DNA of 64,000 bases from Mobilisporobacter senegalensis (GTDB lineage: Bacteria; Bacillota; Clostridia; Lachnospirales; Lachnospiraceae), in assembly GCF_003752155.1 (NCBI RefSeq), contig NZ_RJVG01000003.1, positions 362,212 to 426,211 of the forward strand. The letters are read 5' to 3'. Position numbers and translations under genes: made by a program. The notes under the pieces are model-generated. The model was not told the DNA's origin. It saw nothing but the letters and a program-made list of their open reading frames with translations, and made no database searches. Shown here piece after piece: positions 8,647-18,035 of this stretch (within the stretch, counting starts at the first letter, position 1; each line of letters starts with the position of its first letter).

Positions 8647-9097
8647 AAAAGTATTTTCGATTTCCCCAAAGGTTACTCTTCTTTAGGTCCATATATTCAT
8701 TATAAGCTCTCTCTAGAATTTGTTTTTCATTTGAGAACTTTAGCAAATGATAAGCTTCATGGAATTTATAATAACCAGAATCCATAAAATACTCTTCACG
8801 TTGTGGTTTACTATAGTAACTATCAGTCATCATTAAGTACCAATGAACTTCTTTCATTACTGTGTCAGAAGGGGTATTAAAACTATACTGACTCTTACCG
8901 ATATATTTAATTATAGATGCATCAGCACCAGTTTCTTCTTTGACCTCACGAATAGCAGTTTCTTTGTATTCCTCTCCTTCTTCAACTGTACCCTTTGGCA
9001 AAACCCATCCCTCATATTTGTTTTTATAATTTTTATACAGTAATAAAATTTTACCCCTAAAAATGACCACACCGCCACAGCTCGTTGCTTCAATCAT
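8645..9097 (-). CDS. NUDIX hydrolase
   Basis: 150-aa protein with a complete NUDIX box at about residues 35-57: it starts GTVEEGEEYKETAIREV and ends KEETGA, matching GX5EX7REUXEEXGU. Such enzymes hydrolyse nucleoside diphosphates linked to another group; the substrate (Ap4A, ADP-ribose, capped RNA or other) cannot be read from the sequence. ACAGGAGG precedes the ATG. It stands alone between the suf operon and the penicillin-binding protein. Confidence 0.9.
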   Translation of the reverse strand: MIEATSCGGVVIFRGKILLLYKNYKNKYEGWVLPKGTVEEGEEYKETAIREVKEETGADASIIKYIGKSQYSFNTPSDTVMKEVHWYLMMTDSYYSKPQREEYFMDSGYYKFHEAYHLLKFSNEKQILERAYNEYMDLKKSNLWGNRKYF

Positions 9098-9258
9098 CGC
9101 AAATCCTCCTGTTATGCTGACCTAAAGATATATTAAGTAGCCATTACTTTTTAATATATGCTTTTAAGTCGAGTGTGTCTCTTTACTTAAGATAAGTATA
9201 CAACGTTTTGTATGGGTTTTCAATCACTATTTGTAATAGGAGGAATATATAGGAATAT

Positions 9259-10776
9259 TTATCGATTAAAATATTCCTGAAATATTTTCTTGGCAATAGG
9301 TACTGCATGAGAACTTCCAGTACCTGCTCCCTCAACGATGATACTGACTACCAGTTGAGGTTTATCTGTTGGAGCAAAGCCAACAAACCACGCATGGGAT
9401 TGCTGCTTATCATTAAATTCAGCGGAACCGGTTTTCCCTGCGGAATGTATCCCTAAGCCATTCAGTGCTGAGCCAGTTCCACTGGTTACTACTTCTTCCA
9501 TCATCTGGGTTAATATCTTTGCTTCTTTTGAAGTCATTAAAGTACCATAAATGTTAGGTACATTTTTCTTAATTAAAGTACCAGAAGAATTTGTAATGTG
9601 GTCCACTACATATGGTGTCATAAGAGTTCCACCATTGGCTATGGTAGCTGTAATTAAAGCATTATGAAAAGGTGAAACCAATGTTTTTCCCTGCCCGATC
9701 ACTGTCTGAGGTACTTCCGATTTTTTAGAATGAGAATCAAGTACAAAACTGCTTTGCTTATAAGGAATATTTGTTGGAAGACTACGATTAAATAAAAATG
9801 TTTCATTTAATTTACGGAAAGAACCTATATTTAAACTAGTACCCATATTGGCAAATGAAGTATTACAGGATTCTGAAAAAGAATGGAGTAAATCTACCTT
9901 TCCATGTTTTTCATTCTTGTAACAGTTAATGGATACACTATCAAAGATTCCTTGTCCGCTACAGGTATATTCATAATCTTTATAAGTATTTTCATTTTCT
10001 CTGATATATTCAAGGGCAGTCAGTATTTTATAAGTGGAACCAGGAGGATATAACCCCTGCGTTGCACGATTTACCAAAGCAGAATTATTATCCGTATCAT
10101 CCGTTAAGTCTTCCCAATTCCTACTTACTTCATTAGGATCATAATCCGGCTTGGATACCATTGCAAGTATTTTCCCTGTACTTGGCTCTAATACGACAAC
10201 AGCTCCCTTTTGACTGCCTAATGCATTGTAGGCTACTTCTTGTAACTTTACATCCAGGGTAGTTATAATATTATCTCCAGGATTCTTAACACCTGATATT
10301 TCATTGTATACCATCATAATAGGGTTATTGTGGGAAGTTAAAAGATTAAAATTCTCACTTGACTCAATTCCCGTTTTTCCTTTTTCAAATCTCCCAACAA
10401 TATGGGCAAACATTTCATCATAAGGGTAGACTCTTGAAGTATTCCCTTTTTTATCTTCTACGGTTTTTGCCAATGTTTCTCCATTACTTCCTTGAATCTC
10501 TCCTCTGATCACACGCTCTGCTAAAAGATCCTGCCTCTTGTTATAAGAATTATTGATGACTTCATCGCTATCTGCAAAAAGAAAGTAGGCAAAATACGTA
10601 GTAAGCAGCACAAATAACCCAACAAAGATATAAGTAATCATGACAATTTCCCGGTTGGGATTCTTTGTCTTGTCCAGGCTCTTAATATTTTCTTCTATAA
10701 GAACGTCATTATTCTCTTTCTGGTTCCTGTTCATCTGCTTTTTGAATTTTTTCTTTTTTTGTTTTTCTTCTTTCAC
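9259..10776 (-). CDS. Penicillin-binding protein, class B (FtsI / PBP2-like transpeptidase)
   Basis: About 505 aa: a basic cytoplasmic tail, one membrane segment (IVMITYIFVGLFVLL), a dimerisation region, then the transpeptidase domain with SxxK in PGSTYKIL (about residue 242), SxN in SESCNTSF (about 303) and KTG in HSAGKTGSAEF (about 447). It cross-links peptidoglycan outside the membrane. It follows ftsW/rodA and overlaps its 3' end by 68 nt; such pairs act together as glycosyltransferase plus transpeptidase. The start is a judgement: GTG at 10776 has GAGG nine bases upstream, while the ATGs at 10791 and 10734 have no clear ribosome binding site. Confidence 0.92.
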   Translation of the reverse strand: MKEEKQKKKKFKKQMNRNQKENNDVLIEENIKSLDKTKNPNREIVMITYIFVGLFVLLTTYFAYFLFADSDEVINNSYNKRQDLLAERVIRGEIQGSNGETLAKTVEDKKGNTSRVYPYDEMFAHIVGRFEKGKTGIESSENFNLLTSHNNPIMMVYNEISGVKNPGDNIITTLDVKLQEVAYNALGSQKGAVVVLEPSTGKILAMVSKPDYDPNEVSRNWEDLTDDTDNNSALVNRATQGLYPPGSTYKILTALEYIRENENTYKDYEYTCSGQGIFDSVSINCYKNEKHGKVDLLHSFSESCNTSFANMGTSLNIGSFRKLNETFLFNRSLPTNIPYKQSSFVLDSHSKKSEVPQTVIGQGKTLVSPFHNALITATIANGGTLMTPYVVDHITNSSGTLIKKNVPNIYGTLMTSKEAKILTQMMEEVVTSGTGSALNGLGIHSAGKTGSAEFNDKQQSHAWFVGFAPTDKPQLVVSIIVEGAGTGSSHAVPIAKKIFQEYFNR

Positions 10777-12085
10777 TATTACCAACCTCATTCTGGTTTA
10801 ACACATACATTCCCTGAATAATGCTAAACATAATTATTGTACTAAGTGCAGAACTTCCTCCATAGCTGACTAATGGTAAGGTTACCCCTGTGGATGGAAT
10901 GAATTTAATTGCTCCTCCAATTGTCAGGAATACCTGAAATATATACATTGTACTTAAACCTAACGCAACCAGTTTATAGAACTCTTTCTTCATCTTCATT
11001 GCTATATTTATAAACATAACAAAGCAGCTAAGACAAATCAAAATAATACATATGGCAGTAATGGCCCCCAGTTCTTCTGAAATCGCCGAAAAGATAAAAT
11101 CACTTTCAACAACAGGTATACTGTTAGGTAATCCTTTTGCCAACCCAAGGCCAAACCATCCTCCTGTCCCGATAGCAAATAAAGACTGGGCCACCTGATA
11201 TCCTTCTTTATCGATATAAGTCCATGGATCCCTCCAGGCTGTGACACGCACCTTTACATGAGAAAATAAAAAATAAGCGATATAAGCTGCAATGGAGCCT
11301 AGTCCGAATCCTGAAAATAAATAAAGTGATTTCTTAGTCGCAGCATACAGTACAATCAGGAAAGTCACAAAAAAGATAAGCGCACTTCCTAGATCCCTTG
11401 ATACTACAAATACAAGTACATATACTGCTGCAAGTATTGTAATCTTTATGAGATCTTTAAATTCCTTATAGTCTGATAACAATGATGCTATAAAAAATAC
11501 AAAGATAATCTTTACAAACTCAGAGGGCTGAATCAAAATTCCAAACACATTGATCCAGTTCGTTGCACCATACTTAGTAGTTCCAAATACTAAAACCAAT
11601 AACAAAAGTGACAGTCCGACAAACCCATAGATCCAGCCTAATTTACTTAAGTATTTAAATTTTTCTATGATTACTGGTACGACTAAGCATATCCCAAAGG
11701 AAGCACCAACAATCATAAATTGTTTTATGACCATGTCAAAAGAAAGCCTTGTTAATATGACAAAGCTAATCATGATTAAAAACAACATATTATTAAGAAT
11801 ATAAGCTGACAATTTCTTATACACCAGTTTATATACTAATTTCACAAGGATAAAGAAAGCAACTTGCGCAAAATAAAGATATACCACTTTTATATTTTTA
11901 GAATCTAAAAACAATAGCCCATAACAAATAAAATGCACCAGATACATTAACAGGCTTTGCTTATGAAATATGTTCCTTTGCCTTACTTTATTAGCACTCC
12001 GAAAAGCAGTAAAACAATATAATGTATAAATGGTAGTAAATATAATAATGATATATTTTGATAACTGAAAAACTATATTCTCCAT
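10709..12085 (-). CDS. FtsW/RodA/SpoVE-family peptidoglycan glycosyltransferase
   Basis: 458-aa SEDS protein with about ten membrane segments. Conserved parts include GATNWINVFGILIQPSEFVK, RDLGSALIFF, the large outside loop with WRDPWTYIDKEGYQVAQSLF, and the C-terminal IPSTGVTLPLVSYGGSS. SEDS proteins polymerise lipid II. Pairing with a class B PBP and upstream zapA suggests division or elongation work, but FtsW, RodA and SpoVE cannot be told apart here. It follows the U32 gene by 21 bp. Confidence 0.93.
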   Translation of the reverse strand: MENIVFQLSKYIIIIFTTIYTLYCFTAFRSANKVRQRNIFHKQSLLMYLVHFICYGLLFLDSKNIKVVYLYFAQVAFFILVKLVYKLVYKKLSAYILNNMLFLIMISFVILTRLSFDMVIKQFMIVGASFGICLVVPVIIEKFKYLSKLGWIYGFVGLSLLLLVLVFGTTKYGATNWINVFGILIQPSEFVKIIFVFFIASLLSDYKEFKDLIKITILAAVYVLVFVVSRDLGSALIFFVTFLIVLYAATKKSLYLFSGFGLGSIAAYIAYFLFSHVKVRVTAWRDPWTYIDKEGYQVAQSLFAIGTGGWFGLGLAKGLPNSIPVVESDFIFSAISEELGAITAICIILICLSCFVMFINIAMKMKKEFYKLVALGLSTMYIFQVFLTIGGAIKFIPSTGVTLPLVSYGGSSALSTIIMFSIIQGMYVLNQNEVGNSERRKTKKEKIQKADEQEPERE

Positions 12086-12106
12086 GTTGTCACCTGCTTC
12101 TTATCT

Positions 12107-14593
12107 TTATTCGATACCACGTTTAAAATGTCCTCTTGTAAATTCTTTTAATGTCAATGAGGCTTTTTTATGATTCTTATATACATCCACAAATCCACGG
12201 ATAATATTTGCAGTATCCTTCTTTTCTTCTATCGTAAAGTTTAACCGGATGTTTCTTGGTTTCAACTCACTCACTTCATGGAAATTATCCAACAAAGAAA
12301 TTGGTTGACTATTATATATTACATTATAACAATAATTACAATAATTCTTAACATAAAAATTTTTATTATATCGATCTGTCAGATTGGCAAATACGCTGTT
12401 TTTAGTACAGCCTTTCGTGGTTTTCATTAAGCATTGGGCAGAGACCATCAAAGGCAGATGTCCATATACGATAATATCAGAATCCCTGCATCCCAGTTCT
12501 CTTAACTCACCATAATTTAATTCTACAGAAGCTGTATAATGTGTAATGCCGCGATTTTCATAGAACTTTTTACTTTCTTTATTCATAGTATAAACATTAT
12601 AATCCAATATAATCTTTGATGGAGTAACCTTAAGATCATTCACAAGATAATCATACTCTTCAAAATTCTTAATGAGAAAGCCTTTAATATTATCTAATGC
12701 TTCCAGAATAAATTCTTTCTTTTTAAGAAAAACTTCACAAGTCTCCCTGCGAAAAACAGACGGCAGCACAAGATAAAAGTTTTTCTTATTATTTACTACC
12801 TTTAGAGCCGTTTCATTTATTGTTTCAAATGGCAGCTCCGCCATATCAATATAAACGTTATCCACTTCTTCAATGGAAAGTACCGTATCCAATAATCTTG
12901 TATCTATTAAATTTACACTTAATCCAATAGAGTCTCTTTCTCTATCCTCACTGGTTTTTTCCTGAGAAGATTCAATAGGATCATCTTCTCTATGGTTATT
13001 TTTATTGATTTTACCATCATCAGAAATGGAAATATTACTATTTATAACTTCTCTTCTATATTGTTCGACAATCTTGACTTCTAACTTAATAAGAGCAGCT
13101 CTGCGAATTTCATTTAAAAATGCCACCGGAATAAAGATATTATCATCTATAATTATTTCCAACGCTTCAAATACAAACTCTGTTGCATTGGTTTTTTCTA
13201 ATTGTGTACGTATCTTATCTTTTGACATTGGCTGGTTTAAAGCCGGTTCTACCACATTTCCATATTCTTTCACAGAAATTCCAGAAAGCGATACCTCAAA
13301 AACCATTGGTTCCCCTGTTTTCCCAATAAATCTCCCCTGTATTTTCTCTTTAATTCCATTGTCGATATATAGACCTTTGATCTCATCCAATAATCTTTGA
13401 TTTTTTGTTCTGTATACAGACTGGCCTTTTTTCACCGGTGATTTAGGCAAAAAGTTTGCTTGAATTACAGCACCCCTTTCCCCTCCGTTTTTTACAGTAA
13501 ATTCATAAATCCCTTCATTTTTCTCCCGTATTTCTAAAAGATCCTGGGGGTTAAGGTTATGACTTAACTTAATCTGCGCCGTATTTCCTTTTACTCCTAT
13601 TACAGATCCAATAAGAATGCCATTATGATTCGGGCGGTCCAAAGAAATCATATTTTTACTGTTATGTGTATCATAATAACCATTGGTAAAACTGCCCCGA
13701 TTATAAATGTCCATTAATTCTACGATATCATCCTCATATTCCTTTTTGTTTTTTTCTATATACCTGTTATATTGGTCTTTACCCAAGTCCGTATAAAGAT
13801 CAACATATTTACGGTACTTGCTGACAACAACGGCAGTATATTCCGGTCTTTTCATCCTGCCTTCTATTTTAAAAGAATCAATTCCCGCTTCTATTAAATC
13901 TGGAACCATGGATAAGGTACAGATATCCTTAGGGCTGAGCAGGTATTTATGGTTCAGATTAGATATCGCTCTTCCATCTTCTTTTAATTCATATGGCATT
14001 CTGCAAGGTTGTGCACATCTTCCACGATTGCCGCTTCGTCCACCCAGCATACTGCTCATTAAACATTGCCCGGAATAACAGTAACATAATGCACCATGAA
14101 CAAAGGATTCAATCTCAAGATTCGTATTCTCCCTGAATATTTTTATTTCAGCAAGGTTTAATTCCCTTGAGGTCACCAGCCTTGTTACTCCCATCTCTTC
14201 CAGTATTTTTAGACCACCGGCCATTGTAAGGGTCATCTGAGTGCTCACATGGATTGGCAGATCCTTAAAATGTTCATGTATAAATTTAAGTACTCCCACA
14301 TCCTGAACAATAACTGCATCAATCCCATGCTTATAGTACTTTACCAGATACTCATATAATTCATTCTCAACTTCCGAATCCTTAAGTAACGTATTAATGG
14401 TCAGATATATATTCTTTCCATGTAAATGGGCATAGTCAATTGCCTTTCGCATATCTTCTTCTATTAAATTATTGGCATATGCCCTTGCTCCAAACTTACT
14501 TCCTCCAATATATACAGCATCTGCATTGGCATTCACTGCTGCTATAAGGCTTTCGAAAGATCCTGCCGGAGCTAATATTTCTATTTTCTTCAT
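12107..14593 (-). CDS. U32 family protein with DUF3656 (RlhA/TrhP-like)
   Basis: 828-aa protein. The N-terminal U32 domain (about residues 3-310) opens with IEILAPAGSFESL and carries four conserved cysteines in CYCYSGQCLMSSMLGG and SGNRGRCAQPCRMPY, the metal or cluster ligands of the family. A DUF3656-like middle (about 380-500) and a second barrel-like half with further cysteines follow. U32 proteins were named collagenases, but characterised members (RlhA, TrhP) hydroxylate rRNA or tRNA bases; the DUF3656 layout points to the RlhA side. It sits between zapA and ftsW/rodA. The ATG at 14593 has AGGTGA at good spacing; the GTG three codons upstream does not. Confidence 0.88.
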   Translation of the reverse strand: MKKIEILAPAGSFESLIAAVNANADAVYIGGSKFGARAYANNLIEEDMRKAIDYAHLHGKNIYLTINTLLKDSEVENELYEYLVKYYKHGIDAVIVQDVGVLKFIHEHFKDLPIHVSTQMTLTMAGGLKILEEMGVTRLVTSRELNLAEIKIFRENTNLEIESFVHGALCYCYSGQCLMSSMLGGRSGNRGRCAQPCRMPYELKEDGRAISNLNHKYLLSPKDICTLSMVPDLIEAGIDSFKIEGRMKRPEYTAVVVSKYRKYVDLYTDLGKDQYNRYIEKNKKEYEDDIVELMDIYNRGSFTNGYYDTHNSKNMISLDRPNHNGILIGSVIGVKGNTAQIKLSHNLNPQDLLEIREKNEGIYEFTVKNGGERGAVIQANFLPKSPVKKGQSVYRTKNQRLLDEIKGLYIDNGIKEKIQGRFIGKTGEPMVFEVSLSGISVKEYGNVVEPALNQPMSKDKIRTQLEKTNATEFVFEALEIIIDDNIFIPVAFLNEIRRAALIKLEVKIVEQYRREVINSNISISDDGKINKNNHREDDPIESSQEKTSEDRERDSIGLSVNLIDTRLLDTVLSIEEVDNVYIDMAELPFETINETALKVVNNKKNFYLVLPSVFRRETCEVFLKKKEFILEALDNIKGFLIKNFEEYDYLVNDLKVTPSKIILDYNVYTMNKESKKFYENRGITHYTASVELNYGELRELGCRDSDIIVYGHLPLMVSAQCLMKTTKGCTKNSVFANLTDRYNKNFYVKNYCNYCYNVIYNSQPISLLDNFHEVSELKPRNIRLNFTIEEKKDTANIIRGFVDVYKNHKKASLTLKEFTRGHFKRGIE

Positions 14594-14612
14594 ATATTTC
14601 ACCTATTATAAA

Positions 14613-14641
14613 ATGGCTGTCATATGTATTCTGACAGCCAT
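14613..14641. other. Intergenic hairpin between zapA and the U32 gene
   Basis: ATGGCTGTCA pairs perfectly with TGACAGCCAT (10 bp, 9-nt loop). On the minus strand only TTTTAT follows, so it may be a weak or partial terminator, or an RNA-stability element inside the operon. Confidence 0.5.
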
Positions 14642-14648
14642 CGATTCT

Positions 14649-15068
14649 CTAAAATTGTTGATGTTTTTTGCTTTCTTCAAGCTCAGTTTCTAATTTAACA
14701 ATCCTTTTTTGAGCTTCATTATATTCTTTCTTAAGTTCAAGAAGTTCCTGGGTTATAGAATCAAGTTTTGTTTGTGATGAAATTACCTCATGCTTCATAT
14801 TGAATAATTCCGTACTTTTTCGATCACTCTCTTCTTCTTTCTCTTTTAACTTCTTTAAAGCTTTAAAATAATCATCTGCAATATTTATCTCAAGTAATAC
14901 ATTTTTCAAATTGTCATCCAACCTGGAATAACTTTCTTTTGTTTTAAATTCAAGGTATTTCCCATTGATATATGACGCAACCCGTTGCAGATATTCTGGG
15001 CTTTCATATCCACATAAGGTAAATCTCTTATTATTAATTATTACCTCAATATCAGTCATAGTATTCAT
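14649..15068 (-). CDS. zapA: Cell division protein ZapA-like
   Basis: 139-aa protein: a ZapA-like N-terminal domain (TDIEVIINNKRFTLCGYES, then YLQRVASYINGKYLE) followed by a long coiled coil rich in Glu and Lys. ZapA binds and bundles FtsZ filaments at the division site. Its place before ftsW/rodA and a class B PBP fits division. AAGGGGTG precedes the ATG at 15068; the reading frame runs 11 codons further upstream without a ribosome binding site. Confidence 0.85.
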   Translation of the reverse strand: MNTMTDIEVIINNKRFTLCGYESPEYLQRVASYINGKYLEFKTKESYSRLDDNLKNVLLEINIADDYFKALKKLKEKEEESDRKSTELFNMKHEVISSQTKLDSITQELLELKKEYNEAQKRIVKLETELEESKKHQQF

Positions 15069-15150
15069 AAAATCACCCCTTGTGTCTAAAAATAATCCCA
15101 TCTCTATTCATATTATAACTGATAATCAAATAAAAACAACAGTTATTTTT

Positions 15151-15487
15151 GTTACAGTTCAGCCATGCAGATAGTTTCTTACAAAATGCACGTGGGTGCT
15201 TGCACACTAAGTGCAGCTTGTAAGAGACTATCTATATGGCGCTCTGCCAAAGCGAGATGTAGCGAAGCGAAATCGAGCTTATGGCTGAACTGTAACAAAA
15301 TATTTGCAGGCAACTTCAGCCATGCGAGATGTAGCGAAGCGAAATCGAGCTTATGGCTGAACTGTAACAAAATATTTGCAGGCAACTTCAGCCATGCGAG
15401 ATGTAGCAAAGCGAAATCGAGCTTATGGCTGAACTGTAACTCAACTTTAGCCATACAGGATGTAGCGAAGCGAAACCCCGCTTATGG
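15151..15487. repeat. 72-bp tandem repeat built from hairpin units
   Basis: Three near-identical 72-bp units begin at 15252, 15324 and 15396 (shared core GCGAGATGTAGCGAAGCG), with a degraded fourth at about 15456. Each ends in ATGGCTGAACTGTAAC, and an exact inverted copy, GTTACAGTTCAGCCAT, stands at 15151-15166, so the array can fold on itself. It fills the whole ruvB-zapA gap. Related single hairpins occur at 45959-46012 and 49361-49396. The open frames crossing it are by-products of the repeat. No protein, tRNA or spacer-like sequence is seen. Confidence 0.85.
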
Positions 15488-16477
15488 CTGAATCAGTCCA
15501 AAATGTTTATAGGTAATATCTGTTACAACCCGGCCTCTTGGAGTTCTCATTATAAGTCCATTCTGAATTAGATATGGTTCATAAACATCCTCAATAGTTC
15601 CTGAATCTTCTCCAATAGCAGCGGCAATTGTATCAAGGCCTACTGGCCCTCCGGAGAATTTTTCGATCATTGTAACAAGAATATCCCTATCAATATTATC
15701 AAGTCCAAGCTTGTCTACTTCTAAAAGGTCCAAAGCAAATTTTGCCACCTCTTCAGTAATCTTTCCATCATATTTTACCTGTGCAAAATCCCTGACACGC
15801 TTAAGCAGTCTATTGGCAAGTCTTGGTGTCCCTCTGGAACGTCTGGCAATCTCACCGGCTCCCTGTTCATCTATATATACTTTAAAAAGACCTGCAGATC
15901 TTATAATAATCTCTTTTAGTTCTTCTGTTGTATAAAACTCAAGACGATTTACCACGCCAAACCGATCCCTTAATGGAGCAGTAAGCATACCGGCTCTTGT
16001 AGTTGCCCCTACTAAAGTGAATTTAGGTAAATCAAGACGAATAGATCTTGCCGATGCACCTTTCCCTATTACAATGTCAATTGCAAAATCCTCCATTGCC
16101 GGGTATAGAACTTCTTCTACCTGACGATTTAATCGATGGATTTCATCAACAAATAAGAGGTCTCCCTCTTGTAAATTATTAAGAATTGCTGCCATCTCAC
16201 CTGGTTTCTCAATGGCAGGTCCGGAAGTGATCTTCATATTCACATCCATCTCATTGGCAATGATACCGGCCAGCGTAGTTTTACCAAGTCCTGGGGGACC
16301 ATAGAAAAGAACATGATCCAAAGACTCTTTTCTCTGCTTTGCTGCTTCAATATATATTTTAAGATTGCTTTTTGCTTTCGTTTGTCCAATATAATCTTTT
16401 AATAACTTTGGCCGAAGACTGTTCTCAATCTTATAATCTTCTTCTATTAATTCCGTTGTTATAACACGTTTCTCCAT
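15482..16477 (-). CDS. ruvB: Holliday junction helicase RuvB
   Basis: 331-aa AAA+ motor: Walker [13 protein letters not shown] near residue 59, Walker [13 protein letters not shown] near 106, sensor 1 [11 protein letters not shown], arginine finger in LRDRFG, and the C-terminal winged-helix part [17 protein letters not shown]. It drives branch migration of Holliday junctions with RuvA. It lies 12 bp after ruvA, and ATAAGGAGC precedes the ATG. Confidence 0.97.
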   Translation of the reverse strand: MEKRVITTELIEEDYKIENSLRPKLLKDYIGQTKAKSNLKIYIEAAKQRKESLDHVLFYGPPGLGKTTLAGIIANEMDVNMKITSGPAIEKPGEMAAILNNLQEGDLLFVDEIHRLNRQVEEVLYPAMEDFAIDIVIGKGASARSIRLDLPKFTLVGATTRAGMLTAPLRDRFGVVNRLEFYTTEELKEIIIRSAGLFKVYIDEQGAGEIARRSRGTPRLANRLLKRVRDFAQVKYDGKITEEVAKFALDLLEVDKLGLDNIDRDILVTMIEKFSGGPVGLDTIAAAIGEDSGTIEDVYEPYLIQNGLIMRTPRGRVVTDITYKHFGLIQP

Positions 16478-16489
16478 TGGTCATGCTCC

Positions 16490-17110
16490 TTATATGTTAA
16501 GGGTTATCTTCTTTAAGCTAAGTTTTAATATATCTTCTGTACTCATATCTTCAGTAATGTCAATGTTGCGAACCGCTTTAAGGGCATCTGTACCAGAATA
16601 TCCAAGGGCAACAAGAGCTTGGATTGCATCATTTTTAGCATCCGACATCTGTGCATTAAGGATCTTCCCTTCCTCGTGATTGAGAAGCTTCTGTTCAAAT
16701 GCATCTTCCAGTTTCAGTTTATCTTTTAACTCAAGAATTAATTTACCTGCAGTTTTGGAACCGATTCCCGGTGCTTTGGATATGGATTTCACATCATCTG
16801 AAAGGATGGCAAATCTCAGATCATCCGGAGTAATGGTCGATAATATTCCTAAAGCTCCCTTAGGCCCAATTCCATTCACTGTTATTAATAATTTAAATAT
16901 ATTAAGGTCATCCCTGCTTAAGAAACCGTATAAACACATAATATCTTCTCTTACATACAGGTAAGTATATACCTTAACATCCTTACCTGTGCCAGGAAGT
17001 TCATTCATCACAGATAAGGGCACTCTGATCTCATAACCGATATTATTATTCTCTACCACAATGATATCTTCTACGATATCTGTTAATTCTCCCTTTATGT
17101 ACGAAATCAT
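16490..17110 (-). CDS. ruvA: Holliday junction-binding protein RuvA
   Basis: 206-aa protein with an OB fold ([12 protein letters not shown]...), the acidic pin and HhH motifs ([34 protein letters not shown]) and a C-terminal RuvB-binding domain ([19 protein letters not shown]). It binds four-way junctions and loads RuvB. The ATG at 17110 is chosen because family members begin there and GGTAAGG precedes it; the frame extends 21 codons further upstream. No ruvC is adjacent, as in other Firmicutes. Confidence 0.96.
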   Translation of the reverse strand: MISYIKGELTDIVEDIIVVENNNIGYEIRVPLSVMNELPGTGKDVKVYTYLYVREDIMCLYGFLSRDDLNIFKLLITVNGIGPKGALGILSTITPDDLRFAILSDDVKSISKAPGIGSKTAGKLILELKDKLKLEDAFEQKLLNHEEGKILNAQMSDAKNDAIQALVALGYSGTDALKAVRNIDITEDMSTEDILKLSLKKITLNI

Positions 17111-17249
17111 ATGATACCTTACCTTTCTGTCTTTACTTGGTAAAATTATAATATATATCCGAAGATTATTCAAGACCTTTCGAACAGATGTTTATGGGAT
17201 TGAATGAAAAATGTAAGTGCCAAGCTACGTAAGACAGCCTCCCTCCCAA

Positions 17250-17293
17250 AATAAAACCTCCAAACTGTTTTACATCTGTTTGGAGGTTTTATT
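17250..17293 (-). terminator. Terminator after the lipoprotein gene
   Basis: AATAAAACCTCCAAAC pairs perfectly with GTTTGGAGGTTTTATT (16 bp, 12-nt loop), 46 bp after the stop of the lipoprotein gene. The A/T arms make it usable from both strands. Confidence 0.85.
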
Positions 17294-17338
17294 AAATTGT
17301 GGGATTTGTTTATTATGATACTATAATCCCCCTCAGAT

Positions 17339-17968
17339 TTACTTTTTAACGACTGACTCTGCATTTAGTCCCGTACTCGTTTCTGTTATTTTGCCCAATG
17401 TTACTTCGACTAAGGATCCTTCCATAATATTGTCATCTAAACTATCATATTGCAGTTCTAAAGTTTCGAAATAATCAGAGACTACCTGTAAAGGTTTCCT
17501 TTGCGTCACTTTTGCTACAAATATTCTGTTATTTGTTCGTGCTAAGGGCATAAAATTATATAAATTATTGACAATATAATAATATTCAATTTTTTTATTT
17601 TTCTCAATAATCATAACACTTTTTCCCCCATCACTGTATTCGTCCTTATAGTAAGTAGAAAAACTTATAATAAAATCTTCACTCTCCATACCGCTAATTT
17701 TTATCTGCCAATCATCACAAAAAGGTATCCTACCATTTTTAGAAATTATTATTTTCTCTTTGGAAATAGTCTCCCTCAATAAATGTAAAAGATTATTATG
17801 GATAACTTCATCCTCGATAATCATATAATTTTCATTAGAATTTTTTCTAATCATAACTTCACATTTAGTATCCATATCTACCTCATCTAGGTTAATTTCC
17901 GATTTGGAGCATCCACATACTACAGTCATCGTTAAAAGAATAGTTAAGTATAATATTATTCTTTTCAT
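17339..17968 (-). CDS. Putative lipoprotein of unknown function
   Basis: 209 aa. A hydrophobic signal (IILYLTILLTMTVVCGC) ends in a lipobox-like VCGC with Cys20 as the lipid site, so the protein is probably anchored on the outer face of the membrane. The mature part is beta-rich and charged, with no family I recognise. It follows the S8 protease gene by about 70 bp in the same direction and may be co-transcribed, but a functional link is only inference. AAAGGAGG precedes the ATG. Confidence 0.7.
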   Translation of the reverse strand: MKRIILYLTILLTMTVVCGCSKSEINLDEVDMDTKCEVMIRKNSNENYMIIEDEVIHNNLLHLLRETISKEKIIISKNGRIPFCDDWQIKISGMESEDFIISFSTYYKDEYSDGGKSVMIIEKNKKIEYYYIVNNLYNFMPLARTNNRIFVAKVTQRKPLQVVSDYFETLELQYDSLDDNIMEGSLVEVTLGKITETSTGLNAESVVKK

Positions 17969-18035
17969 TTATCCTCCTTTAGAGCTTTATGTTCAAGTAA
18001 TCTTTCATTTGTAAATATTATATATTAATTAATCA

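Noticed and set aside
8911..9093. 60-aa minus-strand frame inside the NUDIX gene
   Set aside because: It is out of frame with the intact NUDIX box and has no support.
15151..15487. CRISPR array
   Set aside because: The repeat fills the whole 72-bp period with no variable spacers, and no cas genes are present.
15165..15491. Open frames on both strands across the 15.2-15.5 kb repeats
   Set aside because: They exist only because the 72-bp repeat length is a multiple of three; no ribosome binding site, and the peptides just repeat themselves.
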